Assembly (NCBI RefSeq): GCF_003751635.1
Contig: NZ_RJVI01000002.1
Coordinates: forward strand, 62,001 to 126,000
Direction: 5' to 3'
DNA from: Inmirania thermothiophila
GTDB taxonomy: Bacteria; Pseudomonadota; Gammaproteobacteria; DSM-100275
Length of the DNA stretch: 64,000 bases
Shown: piece by piece, positions 1-8,900 of the stretch
How positions within the stretch are numbered: the first letter of the stretch is position 1
Layout: every line of letters begins with the position of its first letter
Position numbers and translations under genes: made by a program
The notes under the pieces: generated by a model
What the model was told of the DNA's origin: nothing
Seen by the model: only the letters and a program-made list of their open reading frames with translations
Database searches by the model: none

Positions 1-1032
1 AAGGGTCTGGTGAGTCCGTACCACCCGCTCTTCCGCGGGGTCATCGGGTTTGCCGGTCATCGCAGCGCCGAGCGGGTGCTGGAGGATCCGGGCGTGGATC
101 TGGTGGTTGCCGTCGGGACCGGGCTCGGGGAGTTCGAGAGCAATGCCTGGGACGAGCGGGGACTGCTCAACCGCAGACTGGTCCACGTGGAGAGCACGGA
201 GGGGCATCTCACCCGTTCCCCCATGGCCCGGCTCCACGTCCGCGGGCGCATCCTCTCCATCTTCGAGCGGGTCAAGGATCATCTGCTGGAGCGGGGCTAC
301 GCCACGCGCGAGGACCTGCTGGAGGGGGCCCGGCGGAGTGTCTGGGGGGCGCCGGCGAGCGGGGAGGCGCCCCGGCGGCACTTCGAGCTCGACGACGAGG
401 ACAAGTGCCGGGACGAGGGCGCGCCCATCAAGCCGCAGCGGCTGATGACGGAGCTCACCCGCCTGTTTCCGCCCAGCACGCGCTACTTCGCCGACACCGG
501 CAGCAGCCTGGCCTGGACGATCCACTACCTGCACCCCTACGACCGGCGGGTGGCCGGGCGCCGGGACGCCCACGGGGGGCTCTACCGGACCTGCGTCAAC
601 TTCGCCTCCATGGGCTGGGCCATCGGCGCCTCGGTGGGGGCAGCCGTGGGGGCCAGGGGCACCCCGGTGGTCTGCATCGTCGGCGACGGCGCCATGCTCA
701 TGAGCGGTCAGGAGATCACGGTGGCCCTCCAGGAGCGGGTGCCGGTGGTCTTCGTGGTGCTCAACGACGGCGCCCTCGGCATGGTCAAGCACGGCCAGCG
801 GCTCGGGGGCGCCGAGCGCATCGGCACCGAGCTGCCCGAGACCGACTTCGCCGCCATGGCGCGGGCCATGGGCGTGCCCGGGCATGTGATCCGCTCGCCG
901 CAGGACCTCGAGGCGCTGGACGTGGCGGCCATCTGCGCCCGTCCCGGGCCTACGCTGCTGGACGTGCGCATCGATCCCGAGGAGATCCCGCCCATGGGCA
1001 AGCGGGTGCGCGTCCTGCAGGGTAAGGCCTGA
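1..1032 (+). CDS. ThDP-dependent acetolactate-synthase-like enzyme, 5' truncated by the window edge
   Basis: The reading frame is open from base 1, so the N-terminal pyrimidine-binding domain with the catalytic Glu lies outside the window. What remains is the central domain (from HPLFRGVIGFAGH) and the C-terminal pyrophosphate-binding domain. The ThDP/Mg motif is clear: GDG at about residue 225 (counting from the GTG at base 10) and NDG at about 252, followed by GALGMVKHGQ. This is the acetolactate synthase/benzoylformate decarboxylase family; the substrate cannot be read. It is followed after 13 bp by two citrate-synthase-like genes, which suggests a 2-oxoacid decarboxylation or carboligation step in a shared pathway. 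Family certain, exact reaction unknown. Confidence 0.85.
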   Translation, partial: KGLVSPYHPLFRGVIGFAGHRSAERVLEDPGVDLVVAVGTGLGEFESNAWDERGLLNRRLVHVESTEGHLTRSPMARLHVRGRILSIFERVKDHLLERGYATREDLLEGARRSVWGAPASGEAPRRHFELDDEDKCRDEGAPIKPQRLMTELTRLFPPSTRYFADTGSSLAWTIHYLHPYDRRVAGRRDAHGGLYRTCVNFASMGWAIGASVGAAVGARGTPVVCIVGDGAMLMSGQEITVALQERVPVVFVVLNDGALGMVKHGQRLGGAERIGTELPETDFAAMARAMGVPGHVIRSPQDLEALDVAAICARPGPTLLDVRIDPEEIPPMGKRVRVLQGKA

Positions 1033-1045
1033 GGCGGAGGCGCCC

Positions 1046-1864
1046 GTGGAGCTTCCGCGCGATGTGATCCGCAGCCGCATCTGGGAGGAGGAGCCCGAGG
1101 CCGACAACGAGTTCGCGGCGCGTGCCTGCTACTGTCGCGGCTTCGACGTCTACGGTGAGCTCCTTACCAAGGCCGGCTTCATCGAGTATCTCTTTCTCCT
1201 CTTCGCGGGGGATCCCCCCACGGCGGCGCAGGCGCGCCTGCTGGATCGGCTGGCCCTGGCCCTCGCCAACCCCGGCCCGCGCGAGCCCAGCGTCAACGCC
1301 GCCATGGCCGCGGGGGCCGGCGGATCGAGCGCCGCCTCGGCCCTGATGGCCGCGCTCGCCGTGGGCGCGGGGGGGCTCGGCGGCGGCCGCGAGGTCTGGT
1401 GGGCGGTGCGGGGCTGGCACGCCTGCGGCACCGATCTCGAGGCCTGGGTGTGCTGGCTGCGTGAGCCGCCGGTGGAGCCGCGGGCCGACGTCTGGCCGGC
1501 GCCGGAGCATCCTGTGGGGTTCGACCCCAACGGCGCCTCCTGTGCGGAGCCGGTGCGGCGTACCCTGGATGCGCTCGCCGCCACCGGGGCGGGGGAGCGG
1601 CTGGCGTGGCTTCGTGCGCAGCGGCCGGTGCTGGAGGCGGCCGTGGGCTGTCCCCTGGCCATGAGCGGCGTTGCCGCCGCCGCCTACGCCGATCTCGGGC
1701 TGTCGCCGGAGCAGGCGGAGATGCTGCACCTGCTCCTACGCCTGCCCGGGGCGGCGGTGCACGCCCTCGAGCAGCAGGGGCTCGGGTGGCGGCGCTACCC
1801 CTTCTTCGCCGAGGGGCTCGAGCTTTTGGACGACCCGGGCGGGGCAGGGGAGGGTGCACCGTGA
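1046..1864 (+). CDS. Citrate-synthase-fold protein, first of a pair, catalytic residues missing
   Basis: 272 residues from a GTG start with GGCGGAGG upstream. The opening (RSRIWEEEPEADNEF) and the helical region SSAASALMAALAVGAGG resemble the small-domain-plus-core of citrate synthase/citryl-CoA lyase. The family's GPxHGGA motif reads GGLGGGREV and has no His; the later GHxVYK and NVDFYSG motifs read GFDPNGAS and PLAMSGV, so the second His and the catalytic Asp are also absent. At about 270 residues it is far shorter than citrate synthase (about 370-430) and close to citryl-CoA lyase in size. It overlaps the next gene by GTGA, so the two are translationally coupled and may form a heteromer. 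A classical citrate synthase reaction is unlikely. Confidence 0.7.
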   Translation: MELPRDVIRSRIWEEEPEADNEFAARACYCRGFDVYGELLTKAGFIEYLFLLFAGDPPTAAQARLLDRLALALANPGPREPSVNAAMAAGAGGSSAASALMAALAVGAGGLGGGREVWWAVRGWHACGTDLEAWVCWLREPPVEPRADVWPAPEHPVGFDPNGASCAEPVRRTLDALAATGAGERLAWLRAQRPVLEAAVGCPLAMSGVAAAAYADLGLSPEQAEMLHLLLRLPGAAVHALEQQGLGWRRYPFFAEGLELLDDPGGAGEGAP

Positions 1865-2727
1865 GGGCGCGCACGCCGTACGGCCCCGGGAGGCTGCGCC
1901 GCACCGAGGGCCGCTACCGCACCCGCATGGGCAAGTGCTTTCCCGGCGAGCGGGTGGTCTTCCGCGGGCTCGACCTGCACCGCGACCTCGCCCGCGCCGA
2001 TTGGGTGGATCTCTGGCTCTACGGGGCGCAGGGGCGGCGCTACACGCGGGCGCAGATCGAGCTCATCCACGCCATGTGGGTCTACACCAGCTACCCAGAC
2101 CCGCGCATCTGGAACAACCGCGTCTGCGCCCTCGCGGGCACCGCGCGGAGCACCGCCGCCCTTGCCGTCGGCGCCGCGATCGCGGTCTCCGAGGCCACCA
2201 TCTACGGTCGCCGGGCGGATCTGCGCGCCGCCGACTTCCTGCGCCGCGCCCGCGCGCGGCGCGAGGCGGGCGAATCCATCGAGGCCATCGTCACCGAGGA
2301 GCTCCGCCGCTTCCGCGGCGTCCCCGGCTTCGGGCGGCCCATCGTGCGGGGTGATGAGCGCATCCCCCATCTGCTGGCGCGGGCGCGGGAGCTGGGGCTG
2401 GACGGCGGTCCCCATCTCGCCCTCGCCCGCGAGGTGGAGGCCTTCCTGCAGGCAGGGCGGTGGCGCTTCCAGATGAACTTCGCCGGGCTGACCGCCGCCC
2501 TATGCGCCGACATGGGCATGAGTCCGCGGGACTACTACGTCGGTGCCCTGCTGGTGTTCGCCGCCGGCATGCCGCCCTGCTACCTGGAGGCGCTCGAGCA
2601 CGAGGAGAACGGCTTCTTCCCGCTCCCGGTGACGAGTCTTGCATACGAAGGACCCGCGCGCCGGCGCTGGCCCGGGACTACGGAATCGGCGCCGCCTGCC
2701 GATCCAGAGGAGACGAAGGGTCGGTGA
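1861..2727 (+). CDS. Citrate-synthase-fold protein, second of a pair, catalytic residues missing
   Basis: 288 residues from the GTG that overlaps the previous stop. It matches citrate synthase/citryl-CoA lyase better than its partner: VWVYTSYPDPRIWNN-like substrate region, ARSTAALAVGAAIAVSEA helix, GFGRPIVRGDERIPHL in place of GFGHxVYKxxDPR, and FQMNFAGLTAAL in place of NVDFYSG. The positions that should be His, His and Asp read Tyr, Arg and Asn. A C-terminal tail of about 25 residues is low-complexity. A duplicated, non-canonical citrate-synthase pair behind a ThDP enzyme is not a pathway I can name; condensation, lyase or regulatory roles are all possible. Confidence 0.7.
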   Translation: MRARTPYGPGRLRRTEGRYRTRMGKCFPGERVVFRGLDLHRDLARADWVDLWLYGAQGRRYTRAQIELIHAMWVYTSYPDPRIWNNRVCALAGTARSTAALAVGAAIAVSEATIYGRRADLRAADFLRRARARREAGESIEAIVTEELRRFRGVPGFGRPIVRGDERIPHLLARARELGLDGGPHLALAREVEAFLQAGRWRFQMNFAGLTAALCADMGMSPRDYYVGALLVFAAGMPPCYLEALEHEENGFFPLPVTSLAYEGPARRRWPGTTESAPPADPEETKGR

Positions 2728-2732
2728 GAGGG

Positions 2733-2749
2733 CCCGCCCAAGGGGCGGG
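2733..2749 (+). other. Perfect 7-bp GC hairpin between the citrate-synthase-like pair and the TonB receptor gene
   Basis: CCCGCCC, loop AAG, GGGCGGG. It ends 12 bases before the ATG at 2762 and is followed directly by the ribosome-binding sequence GGAGAGG. There is no T run, so it is a poor intrinsic terminator; it could stabilise or process a shared transcript or tune translation of the receptor. Function is inferred only. Confidence 0.4.
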
Positions 2750-2761
2750 GGAGAGGTTCGG

Positions 2762-4921
2762 ATGCGTCGTGCCACTGTGATCGCCGCGGCCTGCCTGCCG
2801 CTCGTCCTCGCCGCGGGGGCGGCCCTGGCGCAGGGGGGGACGGCCCCGGAGGGGCTGCTGGACTATCTCGGCGGCGAGGACATGGTGGCCATCGCCACCG
2901 GGCGCAGCCAGCCGCTGCGGCGGGCGCCCGCGGTGGCCTCCGTGATCACCGCCGAGGACCTGCGCGCCATGGGGGCCCGCGACCTCGGCGAGGCCCTGGA
3001 GGCGGTGCCCGGGGTGCACGTCTCGGTCTCGCCGGCGGGCTACAACGCCCAGTACCTCATCCGCGGCATCTACACCGAGGTCAACCCGCAGGTGCTGGTG
3101 CTCGTGAACGGCGTGCCCATCACCAACGTCTTCACGGGCAACCGCGGCCAGTCGTGGGGCAGCATGCCCGTGGAGGCCATCGAGCGCATCGAGGTCATCC
3201 GCGGGCCCGGTTCCGCCCTCTACGGCGCCGACGCCTTCGCCGGCGTCGTCAACGTGGTCACCAAGGGTCCGGACGAGATCCGGGGCGTCGCGCTCGGGGC
3301 GCGGGCGGGGCGCTTCGACAGCGCCGGCGCCTGGTTCCAGACCGGCGGGGAGTGGGCCGGCTTCCGCGCCGCGTTGAGCCTCGAGGCCGACACCACCGAC
3401 GGCGGCGGGCGCACCATCGGCGCCGACGCCCAGACCGCCCTGGACGGAAGCTTGACGAGCGCGTCCCTCGCCCCCGGCCCCGCCGAGCTCGGCCTCGACC
3501 GGCTGGACGCGTGGCTGACCCTGGCGCGGGGGCCGTGGCTTGCGCGGCTGGGGGCGCAGCTTCGGCGCAACGGCGGCATCGGCGCCGGCGCCGCCCAGGC
3601 CCTGGACCCCGAGGGGGAGGGCGAGGGCGACCGCCTCCTGCTGGACGTCACCTGGCACCGGGCGGACCTGCGCCCCGACTGGGACCTCACCGTCCGCGGC
3701 AGCTTCCTGGACCTCAGCAACAAGACCGACCTGCAGCTCTTCCCGCCGGGGGCGGCCTTTCTCGTGGGGAAGGCCGCCGCGACGGGTGCGCCGGGCTGCA
3801 CCACCGGCGAGACCCCTCCCGGCACGGCCCTTTGCAGCTTCCCCGACGGCGTCCTCGGCAATCCCTGGGTCTTCGAGCGCCACGGGCGGCTCGAGGTCTC
3901 GGCCTTCTACACCGGCATCCGCGGCCACGACCTGCGTCTCGGCGCCGGGTGGGCGGTGTCGGATCTCTACCGGAGCGAGGAGCGCAAGAACTTCGTGAGC
4001 GACCCGGCCACCGGCTTCCCGGTGCCCCTGGGCGGACTGGTGGACGTCAGCGACACGGACGCGGTCTTCGTGCCGGAGAAGCGGCGCACCCTCGGGTACG
4101 TCTTCGTCCAGGACGAGTGGGGCCTCGCGCGCGACTGGAACCTCACCTGGGGGGCGCGCTACGACCACTATTCGGACTTCGGCGGCACCTTCAACCCGCG
4201 CCTCGCGCTGGTCTGGGACGCCTCCGTGGCGCTGACCGCCAAGTTCCTCTACGGCCGCGCCTTCCGTGCGCCGTCGTTCGCCGAGCAGTTCAACGTCAAC
4301 AACCCCGTCGCCCTGGGCAACCCGGACCTCGAGCCCGAGACCATCGACACCTGGGAGGGCGCCCTGGAGTACCGCCCGGCGGGCACCCTGCGGATCGGGG
4401 CCAACGTCTTCTACTACCGCTGGCGCGACATCATCCGCTTCGTCCCCACCGGCAGCGGCGCCACCGCCCGGGCCGCCAACAGCGGCGAGCAGACAGGCTA
4501 CGGGATGGAGGCGGAGCTCGACTGGCGCCCGGCGCCGGGCTTCGCCCTCACCGCCAACCTCGCGCTGCAGCGGGCCCGCGACGAGGACGCCGACGCCGAT
4601 CCCGGCCATGCGCCGCGGGCGCAGCTCTACCTGCGGGGGGCATGGAACCCGCGGCCGCGCTGGAGCGTGAGCGCCCAGGCCAACGCCGTCCTCGACCGCA
4701 ATCGGGCGCCGGACGACCCGCGCAGCGACGAGGTGGACGACTACGCCACGGCGGATCTCGTGCTGCGGCACGAGCTGCGGCGCGGGCTGGAGCTTGCCGC
4801 CTCGGTGCGCAACCTCTTCGACGCCGATGCGCGGGAGCCGTCTCCGGCGCCGGGTCTGATCCCGGACGATCTGCCGCTGCCGGGGCGGAGCTGGTTCGTC
4901 GAGGTGCGCTACCGGCGCTGA
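2762..4921 (+). CDS. TonB-dependent outer-membrane receptor
   Basis: 719 residues. The ATG at 2762 follows GGAGAGG and gives a clean signal peptide (hydrophobic core, cleavage near ALAQG). The plug domain follows (ASVITAEDLRAMGARDLGEALEAV, then YLIRGI and VLVLVNGVPI, IERIEVIRGPGSALYGADAFAGVVNV), then a beta-barrel with the hallmark YGRAFRAPSFAEQFN and a NPDLEPETIDTWE segment. The last residue is Arg rather than the usual aromatic. The gene lies 43 bp upstream of a periplasmic binding protein and then a giant signalling protein, so it may both import a ligand and report it. Ligand unknown; no cobalamin riboswitch precedes it, unlike the btuB gene later in the window. Confidence 0.93.
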   Translation: MRRATVIAAACLPLVLAAGAALAQGGTAPEGLLDYLGGEDMVAIATGRSQPLRRAPAVASVITAEDLRAMGARDLGEALEAVPGVHVSVSPAGYNAQYLIRGIYTEVNPQVLVLVNGVPITNVFTGNRGQSWGSMPVEAIERIEVIRGPGSALYGADAFAGVVNVVTKGPDEIRGVALGARAGRFDSAGAWFQTGGEWAGFRAALSLEADTTDGGGRTIGADAQTALDGSLTSASLAPGPAELGLDRLDAWLTLARGPWLARLGAQLRRNGGIGAGAAQALDPEGEGEGDRLLLDVTWHRADLRPDWDLTVRGSFLDLSNKTDLQLFPPGAAFLVGKAAATGAPGCTTGETPPGTALCSFPDGVLGNPWVFERHGRLEVSAFYTGIRGHDLRLGAGWAVSDLYRSEERKNFVSDPATGFPVPLGGLVDVSDTDAVFVPEKRRTLGYVFVQDEWGLARDWNLTWGARYDHYSDFGGTFNPRLALVWDASVALTAKFLYGRAFRAPSFAEQFNVNNPVALGNPDLEPETIDTWEGALEYRPAGTLRIGANVFYYRWRDIIRFVPTGSGATARAANSGEQTGYGMEAELDWRPAPGFALTANLALQRARDEDADADPGHAPRAQLYLRGAWNPRPRWSVSAQANAVLDRNRAPDDPRSDEVDDYATADLVLRHELRRGLELAASVRNLFDADAREPSPAPGLIPDDLPLPGRSWFVEVRYRR

Positions 4922-4963
4922 GCGCGGCACGGGGCCGCCGGACGGAATCGGGGCAGCGATGCA

Positions 4964-5911
4964 ATGAGGGATGCCGATCGCAGGACGCTCGTGCGGGCGC
5001 TGGCGGGATGCGTGCTCGCGCTGATGCTGGGGCCGGTGGCGGCGGCCCCGGCGCTCGCGCTGGGCGTGGTCTACCCGGACGTGCCCGAGCCGTACCGGGC
5101 GCTCTTCCTCCGCATCGTCGAGGGCATCGAGGACGCGAACGGGGGAGGGGTGCAGACGCTGGCGGTCTCGGATGACACGGACCCGCAGGCGCTCGCCGCG
5201 TGGGCGAGCAGGCGGCGGCTCGACGCCGTCATCGCCCTCGGGCGGCAGGGGATGGAGGCGGCGCGCACGCTGCAGGGCGCGCTGCCGGTGGTGGTGGGGG
5301 CGGTGTCGCTGCGCCCCGGTCCGGCGGAGGGCGTCACCGGGGTCAGCCTGGTGCCGGAGCCGGGGGCGGTGTTCGCGCGCCTGCGGCGCATCGCACCCGG
5401 GGTGCGGCGCGTGCACGTGGTCTACAGCGTGGAGGAGAGCGGCTGGCTGGTGGCGCGGGCGAAGGAGGCGGCGCCGGCGATGGGGCTTTCGCTTCACGCC
5501 GAGGCGGTGGCCGACGCCCGTGAGGGGACGCGGCGGCTGCTGGAGATGACCCGGGGGCTGCGGGGGGCGGAGGAGGCGGTGTGGCTGCTGCGGGACCGGC
5601 GCGCCGTGGCCGAGCAGGTCGTGCTCGCCGAGCTGGTGCGCCGGGCCTGGGAGCAGGGCTTCGTGCTCTTCTCCTCGAGCCCCGCGCATGCCGGGCGTGG
5701 GGCGCTCTTTGCGGCCTATCCCGACAGCCTCGGGCTCGGGCGGCGCCTCGCGCGCCTTGCCGCGGAGGCGGCGGCGGGCCGCGGCCCCGCCGGGATCCGG
5801 CCGCTGGAGGCGCTCGCCCTCGCGGTGAACCTGCGCACGGCGCGCCACATGGGCATCGAGCTGGGCGAGGAGATCCTCGGCGCCGCCGAGGTGGTCTTCC
5901 CGCAGCGGTGA
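4964..5911 (+). CDS. Periplasmic binding protein of the ABC substrate-binding (PF04392-like) family
   Basis: 315 residues with an N-terminal signal peptide (LAGCVLALMLGPVAAAPALA). The fold pattern is that of the TrpX-type ABC substrate-binding family: alternating strands and helices with DAVIALGRQGMEAA, TGVSLVPEPGAVFARLRRIAPGVRRVHVVYS and a C-terminal AVNLRTARHMGIELGEEILGAAE tail, where 'NLRTARHMGIEL' is typical of that family's hinge end. No permease or ATPase gene is near. It sits between the TonB receptor and the sensor kinase and ends 4 bp before the kinase start. This suggests a solute-sensing partner for the kinase rather than part of a transporter. Ligand unknown. Confidence 0.8.
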   Translation: MRDADRRTLVRALAGCVLALMLGPVAAAPALALGVVYPDVPEPYRALFLRIVEGIEDANGGGVQTLAVSDDTDPQALAAWASRRRLDAVIALGRQGMEAARTLQGALPVVVGAVSLRPGPAEGVTGVSLVPEPGAVFARLRRIAPGVRRVHVVYSVEESGWLVARAKEAAPAMGLSLHAEAVADAREGTRRLLEMTRGLRGAEEAVWLLRDRRAVAEQVVLAELVRRAWEQGFVLFSSSPAHAGRGALFAAYPDSLGLGRRLARLAAEAAAGRGPAGIRPLEALALAVNLRTARHMGIELGEEILGAAEVVFPQR

Positions 5912-5915
5912 CGAC

Positions 5916-8900
5916 GTGGTGAGGGACGAGCAGGCAGAGGACCGGCGCGAGGCCGACGGGCCGGCCGCGGTGCCCGCCCGCGAGCGGCGGCGGCCGGGCT
6001 TTCGCACCATCCTGATCGCGGCGATGGCGGTGGGCATCGCCGTGCTCACGGTGGTGAGCACGGTGGTGATCACGGAGCGCACGGCGGAGACGGTGGAGCG
6101 CACCCTGGTCTCGCAGGGCGTCAGCCTCGCCGAGCGGCTCGCGGCCCAGAGCCGGCTCGCGCTCCTCGTGGGCAGCCCGGAGAACGTCGCCGAGGCGATG
6201 AGCGCGGCGATGTCCTTCCCCGACGTGCTGGGGGTCGCCGTCTACGATGCCGAGGGGCGGGCGCTGCTGGCCATGGGGGCGGCGGGCCCGGCGCTGCCGG
6301 AGCCGCCGCGGCAGGCGGTGCTGGCCCGCGACATGCGGCGGCGGTGGGAGTTCGCCGCCCCGGTCTTCTCGGGCGAGGCGGAGGCGCCCTCGCCCTTCGG
6401 CGAGACGGTGGCCGAGCCCGTGCTGCTCGGCCAGGTGGTGGTCACGGTGGGCAAGGCGAGCCTCGCCGCCACCGTGCGCGACATCCGTCTCACCCACTTC
6501 GGCATCGCCACGGCCCTGGGCGCGGCGCTGCTGCTGGCGCTCTGGGTCATCACCGCGCGCGTGACCCGGCCGCTGGCGCACCTCGCCGAGACCATGCACC
6601 GCGCCGGCGCGGGCGACCTCACGGTGCGCGCACAGATGCGCGGCCCGCGCGACGTCGAGGAGATGGAGCGCGCCTTCAACGGCATGGTGCGGGCGCTGGA
6701 GGGGCGGACGCGGGAGCTCGTGGAGGCCCGCGACGCGGCGATGGAGCTCGCGCGCCTCAAGGGCGAGTTCGTGGCCAACGTCAGCCACGAGATCCGCACC
6801 CCGCTCAACGGCATCATCGGCATGCTGGAGCTGCTGCGCGAGATGGGGCTCGACCGGCGCCAGCTCGAGCACGTCAACGTCGCCCTGAGCTCCGCCGAGG
6901 CGCTGCTGGCGCTCATCAACGACATCCTCGACTTCTCGCGCGCGGAGTCCGGCCGCCTCGAGCTCGAGGCGGTGGAGTTCGACGTCGTGCGCGAGATCGA
7001 GGAGGTGATCGCCCTCTACGCCCGGCAGGCGCAGAAGAAAGGCCTCGATCTCGCCAGCGTGGTCGGCTCCGACACGCCGCGGCTCGTGATGGGCGATCCC
7101 GCGCGCTTCCGCCAGATCGTCATGAACCTGGTCTCCAACGCGGTCAAGTTCACCCACCGCGGCGAGGTGGGGGTGTATCTGGGCGTCCGCGGCAAGGACG
7201 GGGACGAGCGCCGGCTGCGGGTGGAGGTCCGCGACACCGGCATCGGCATCCCGCCGAAGGCGCGCGAGCGCATCTTCGACGCCTTCGTGCAGGCCGACGG
7301 CTCCACGACCCGCCGCTACGGCGGCTCGGGGCTGGGGCTCGCCATCTGCCGCGACCTCGTGCAGGCCATGGGGGGGCGCATCGGGGTCGAGAGCGAGCCC
7401 GGTCGCGGAAGCACCTTCTGGTTCGAGGTGCCGCTGCGCGAGGCGCGCGACGGCCGGCCGGCGAGGCAGAGGCCGTTGGCGGGGCTGCGGGTGCTCGTCG
7501 CCGACGACGACGGCGTGGCCCGGACGATGATGCAGCAGGTGCTCGAGGAGGACGGCGCCGAGTGCGTCATCGCCGAGCGCATCGAGACCGTGGAGGCGGC
7601 GCTGCCGGGCGGGGCCGGGGAGGGCGGCTTCGACATCCTCGTCATCGACGAGATGGTGGGGGGGCGCTCGGCCGCGGAGGTGCTGCTGCGTCTCGCCGCG
7701 GCCTCGCAGGAGCGGCGCATCAAGGTCCTGAGCATCGGGCGCGGCGGCTGGCGGGATGCGGCGCCGGCGGACCTCACGCTGGACAAGCCGCTGCGCCGCG
7801 CCTCGTTCCGCGACGCGGTCCGCCGCCTGGCCGGCCGGGCGGAGGAGGTGGAGCCTGCGCCCGCGCCTGCGGCCCAGCCCCTGCCGCTGGGCGCGCGCGT
7901 GCTGGTGGTCGAGGACAACCGTGCCAACCAGCAGGTCGCGGTGGGGATGCTGGAGCGGCTGGGCTGCGAGGTGGACGTGGCGGCCAACGGCCGCGACGCC
8001 GTCGAGGCGGTGACGCGCCGCCGCTACGATCTGGTGCTCATGGACTGCCAGATGCCGGTCATGGACGGCTTCGACGCCACGCGGCGCATCCGCGTGCTGG
8101 AGAACGAGGTCCGCCGCATCCCCATCGTCGCGATGACGGCGCACGCGGCGGTGGACGACGCCCGCCGCTGCGAGGAGGCGGGCATGGACGGCGTCCTGGT
8201 CAAGCCCCTGCGGATGGAGGCCTTGCGTGCCGTTCTGGCGCAATGGGTGCAGGCGAGGCCGGCCGCCGAGGCGGGCGTGCAGGAGCACGGGGACGGTGCG
8301 GACGACGTGTTGGACGAGGAGCGCGAGGCCGAGCTTCGCCGCGAGCTGGGCCCCGCCTACCGGCGCATGGTGGAGGCCTTCCTCGCGGACACGCCGCCCC
8401 TCGTGGAGGCGCTCGCCGAGGCCATCGAGCGGGGCGATCTCGAGGGCGGGGCGGGGCTTGCGCACGGCGTCAAGGGGGCGGCCGCCAACCTCGGCGCGCG
8501 GCGGCTCGCGGCGATCGCCGCCGAGGCGGAGGCGGCGCTCAAGGCATCCCGGCCCGAGGCGGCCCTGGCGCAGCTCGAGCCGCTGCGCCTCGAGTACCGC
8601 CTCGTCGCCGAGACGCTGCGGCGCGCCGATGCGCCGCGGCGCGAGACCGAGGCGGCGGCGGAGGAGCCCGCCCCGGCGTCGCCGCCGCGGGTCCTGGTGG
8701 TGGACGACGACCGCGGCCAGCGCGAGATGCTGCGCCGTGTCCTCGGACAGGACGGCTACCGCGTCGAGGAGGCGGCCGACGGCGCCCAGGCCCTCGCCAT
8801 CTGCGAACGTCAGCTCCCGGACGTGATCCTGCTCGACGCGGTGATGCCGGTCATGGACGGCTTCACCGCCTGCGCCAGGATCCGGCAGATGCCGGGCGGG

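Noticed and set aside
2639-2761. TonB receptor starting at an upstream ATG (2639)
   Set aside because: That start would place a charged tail with no signal peptide before the clear signal sequence beginning at 2762 and would overlap the previous gene by about 90 bases.
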